From Chryseobacterium gregarium DSM 19109 (GTDB lineage Bacteria; Bacteroidota; Bacteroidia; Flavobacteriales; Weeksellaceae), in the NCBI RefSeq assembly GCF_000430845.1, contig NZ_KE387264.1, forward strand, positions 250,750 to 314,749: 64,000 nucleotides of DNA. The letters are read 5' to 3'. The translations under genes and the position numbers were made by a program. Below, in pieces: positions 62,912 to 64,000 of this stretch (its first letter is position 1; each line of letters opens with the position of its first letter). The notes under the pieces were generated by a model. It saw only the letters and a list, made by a program, of their open reading frames with translations. It did no database searches and was not told the DNA's origin.

Positions 62912-64000
62912 ATGAATAATTATCCGGTCCCCGGTAACGAAGATGAAAGACTAAAAAGACTGGAACTGTTCGGTCTTTTAAACTTACCCAAAGATCCTGA
63001 ATTAGATATTTTTGCAGAAACGGCCTGTCTGGTTACTGACTGTCCGAGTGCATTGGTTACCGTAATGGAAAGCCAGATCCAGACCATACAAAGCTGTGTA
63101 GGCATGTCTATCGATAGCGTAGACCGGAAAGACACCATCTGCCAGTATTCCATTGCGAGCGGGGATATCGTTATCATCAATGATACGCTTGCCGATGAAA
63201 GATCGTCAAGTAATCCCCTGATTCTGGAAGGCGGAATCCGTTTTTATGCGGGAGTTCCGCTGATTGATGATGAAGGTTTTGCACTGGGAACGCTTTGCGT
63301 GATAGATTATAAGCCTAAAAATATATCAGAGGATCAGGTCAGAACGCTTAAAAAACTGGGAAAGATCATTACAAAGCTGTTTATGGGCAAAAGGAAAAAT
63401 ATTCAGGCCGAATATTTTCAGCAGACCTATAATATTTCCAATAATCTGATCTGTGTGCTGGATAATGAGTTTATACTTAATGATATTAATCCTGCTTTTG
63501 AAAGAACATTCAGCATCCACCGGGATCATGCGTTCCATGTCAACTTTTTGACGCTTATAGGAGAACAGGACCCGGCGTTGGTATTGGATATTGAAAATCT
63601 GAAAACCGATGAAGAACTGGTTTTTACCACTTCTACAAAGATCAACGAGGCAGCTCCTGTCATTATAGAATGGCATCTGAAGCGAAACCGGAACCAGTCT
63701 GAAATTTTCTGTTTCGGAATCAATATTACCCAGCATATCGAGGAACGATTGCAGCTTGAGGATTCTGAACGCCGTTTCAGAAGTTTTTTCGAAAATGCGA
63801 TCGGTTTAATGAGTATGCATGATATGGAAGGCAATATTCTGTCAGTTAACGAAAAAGGACGGGAAACCCTGAAGTACTCTGCAGAAGAGGTGAACAGATT
63901 GAATCTAAAAGATCTGGTACCTGAAGCCAACTGGCCTTTGCTTGAGCAATATCTGCAGCGTATCAATGACAATAAGGAAGATTTCGGGACCATGATCCTC
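62912..64000 (+). CDS. GAF-PAS sensor protein (5' part, runs off the window)
   Basis: 363 codons are open from the ATG at 62912 to the window end. Residues ~10-155 are a GAF domain (DERLKRLELFGLLNLPKDPELDIF, SVDRKDTICQYSIASGDIVIINDTLAD, FYAGVPLIDDEGFALGTLCVID). A PAS-like domain follows (~165-280). A second PAS begins FRSFFENAIGLMSMHDMEGNILSVNEKGRETL near 290. This order is typical of Bacteroidota hybrid kinases or GAF/PAS phosphorelay sensors; the kinase part would lie beyond the window. Together with the two kinases to the left it makes a small cluster of PAS sensors. Confidence 0.85.
   Translation, partial: MNNYPVPGNEDERLKRLELFGLLNLPKDPELDIFAETACLVTDCPSALVTVMESQIQTIQSCVGMSIDSVDRKDTICQYSIASGDIVIINDTLADERSSSNPLILEGGIRFYAGVPLIDDEGFALGTLCVIDYKPKNISEDQVRTLKKLGKIITKLFMGKRKNIQAEYFQQTYNISNNLICVLDNEFILNDINPAFERTFSIHRDHAFHVNFLTLIGEQDPALVLDIENLKTDEELVFTTSTKINEAAPVIIEWHLKRNRNQSEIFCFGINITQHIEERLQLEDSERRFRSFFENAIGLMSMHDMEGNILSVNEKGRETLKYSAEEVNRLNLKDLVPEANWPLLEQYLQRINDNKEDFGTMIL

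Overview
The window looks like a chromosomal segment of a Bacteroidota bacterium, most likely a Flavobacteriales/Weeksellaceae member close to Chryseobacterium. The grounds are family content (GLPGLI, DUF6850, DUF4876, DUF3667, DUF4260 and DUF2652 proteins, LacZ-type GH2, TonB receptors), AT-rich intergenic DNA, and promoter -7 boxes of the TAnnTTTG type. The genus is an inference; no rRNA or tRNA gene is visible to anchor it.

Region 1 (1-9371) is a compact defence island on the + strand. It holds a TerB-like/BRCT protein, then three overlapping genes matching the Shango anti-phage system (TerB protein, P-loop ATPase, DEAD/DEAH helicase), then 26 bp later an AAA ATPase/HNH nuclease pair of the Septu (PtuA/PtuB) kind. 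Region 2 (9372-16202) is mostly non-coding. It carries a long hairpin behind the island, a GNAT acetyltransferase and a MocR-type regulator, then four tandem copies of a ~350-bp structured repeat whose copies differ by compensatory base changes, then a GC-rich palindromic stretch ending in a terminator.

Region 3 (16203-21196) is a three-gene operon: a berberine-bridge-type FAD oxidase, a LodA/GoxA-type quinoprotein amino-acid oxidase and its LodB-type flavoprotein partner. Region 4 (21580-26927) is regulatory: a broken DUF2000 gene, a MarR-GNAT fusion, Crp/Fnr and AraC regulators, DUF4260 and DUF2652 proteins, and an SDR oxidoreductase with a recognisable activator-type promoter. Region 5 (27107-31562) has a decayed transposase, a MACPF pore-forming lipoprotein, a TetR regulator, an NAD-dependent epimerase-like protein and a DUF2141 protein.

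Region 6 (31635-41733, all minus) is an envelope operon (TonB receptor, DUF4876 lipoprotein, DUF6850 barrel, di-haem peroxidase) and a periplasmic GH2 beta-galactosidase with a strong terminator. Region 7 (41917-55270) is a regulated export unit. A sensor kinase and a sigma-54 response regulator face a divergent operon of membrane fusion protein, ABC ATPase, two duplicated FtsX/MacB-type permeases, a GLPGLI protein and a TolC protein. The intergenic DNA holds a sigma-54-like promoter and two tandem upstream dyads. A YhcG/DUF1016 nuclease gene sits between the regulator and that promoter. Region 8 (55483-64000) has a methyltransferase, a frameshifted PAS kinase, the stub of another kinase, a large multi-PAS kinase, DUF3667 and secreted proteins, and a GAF-PAS sensor running off the window end.
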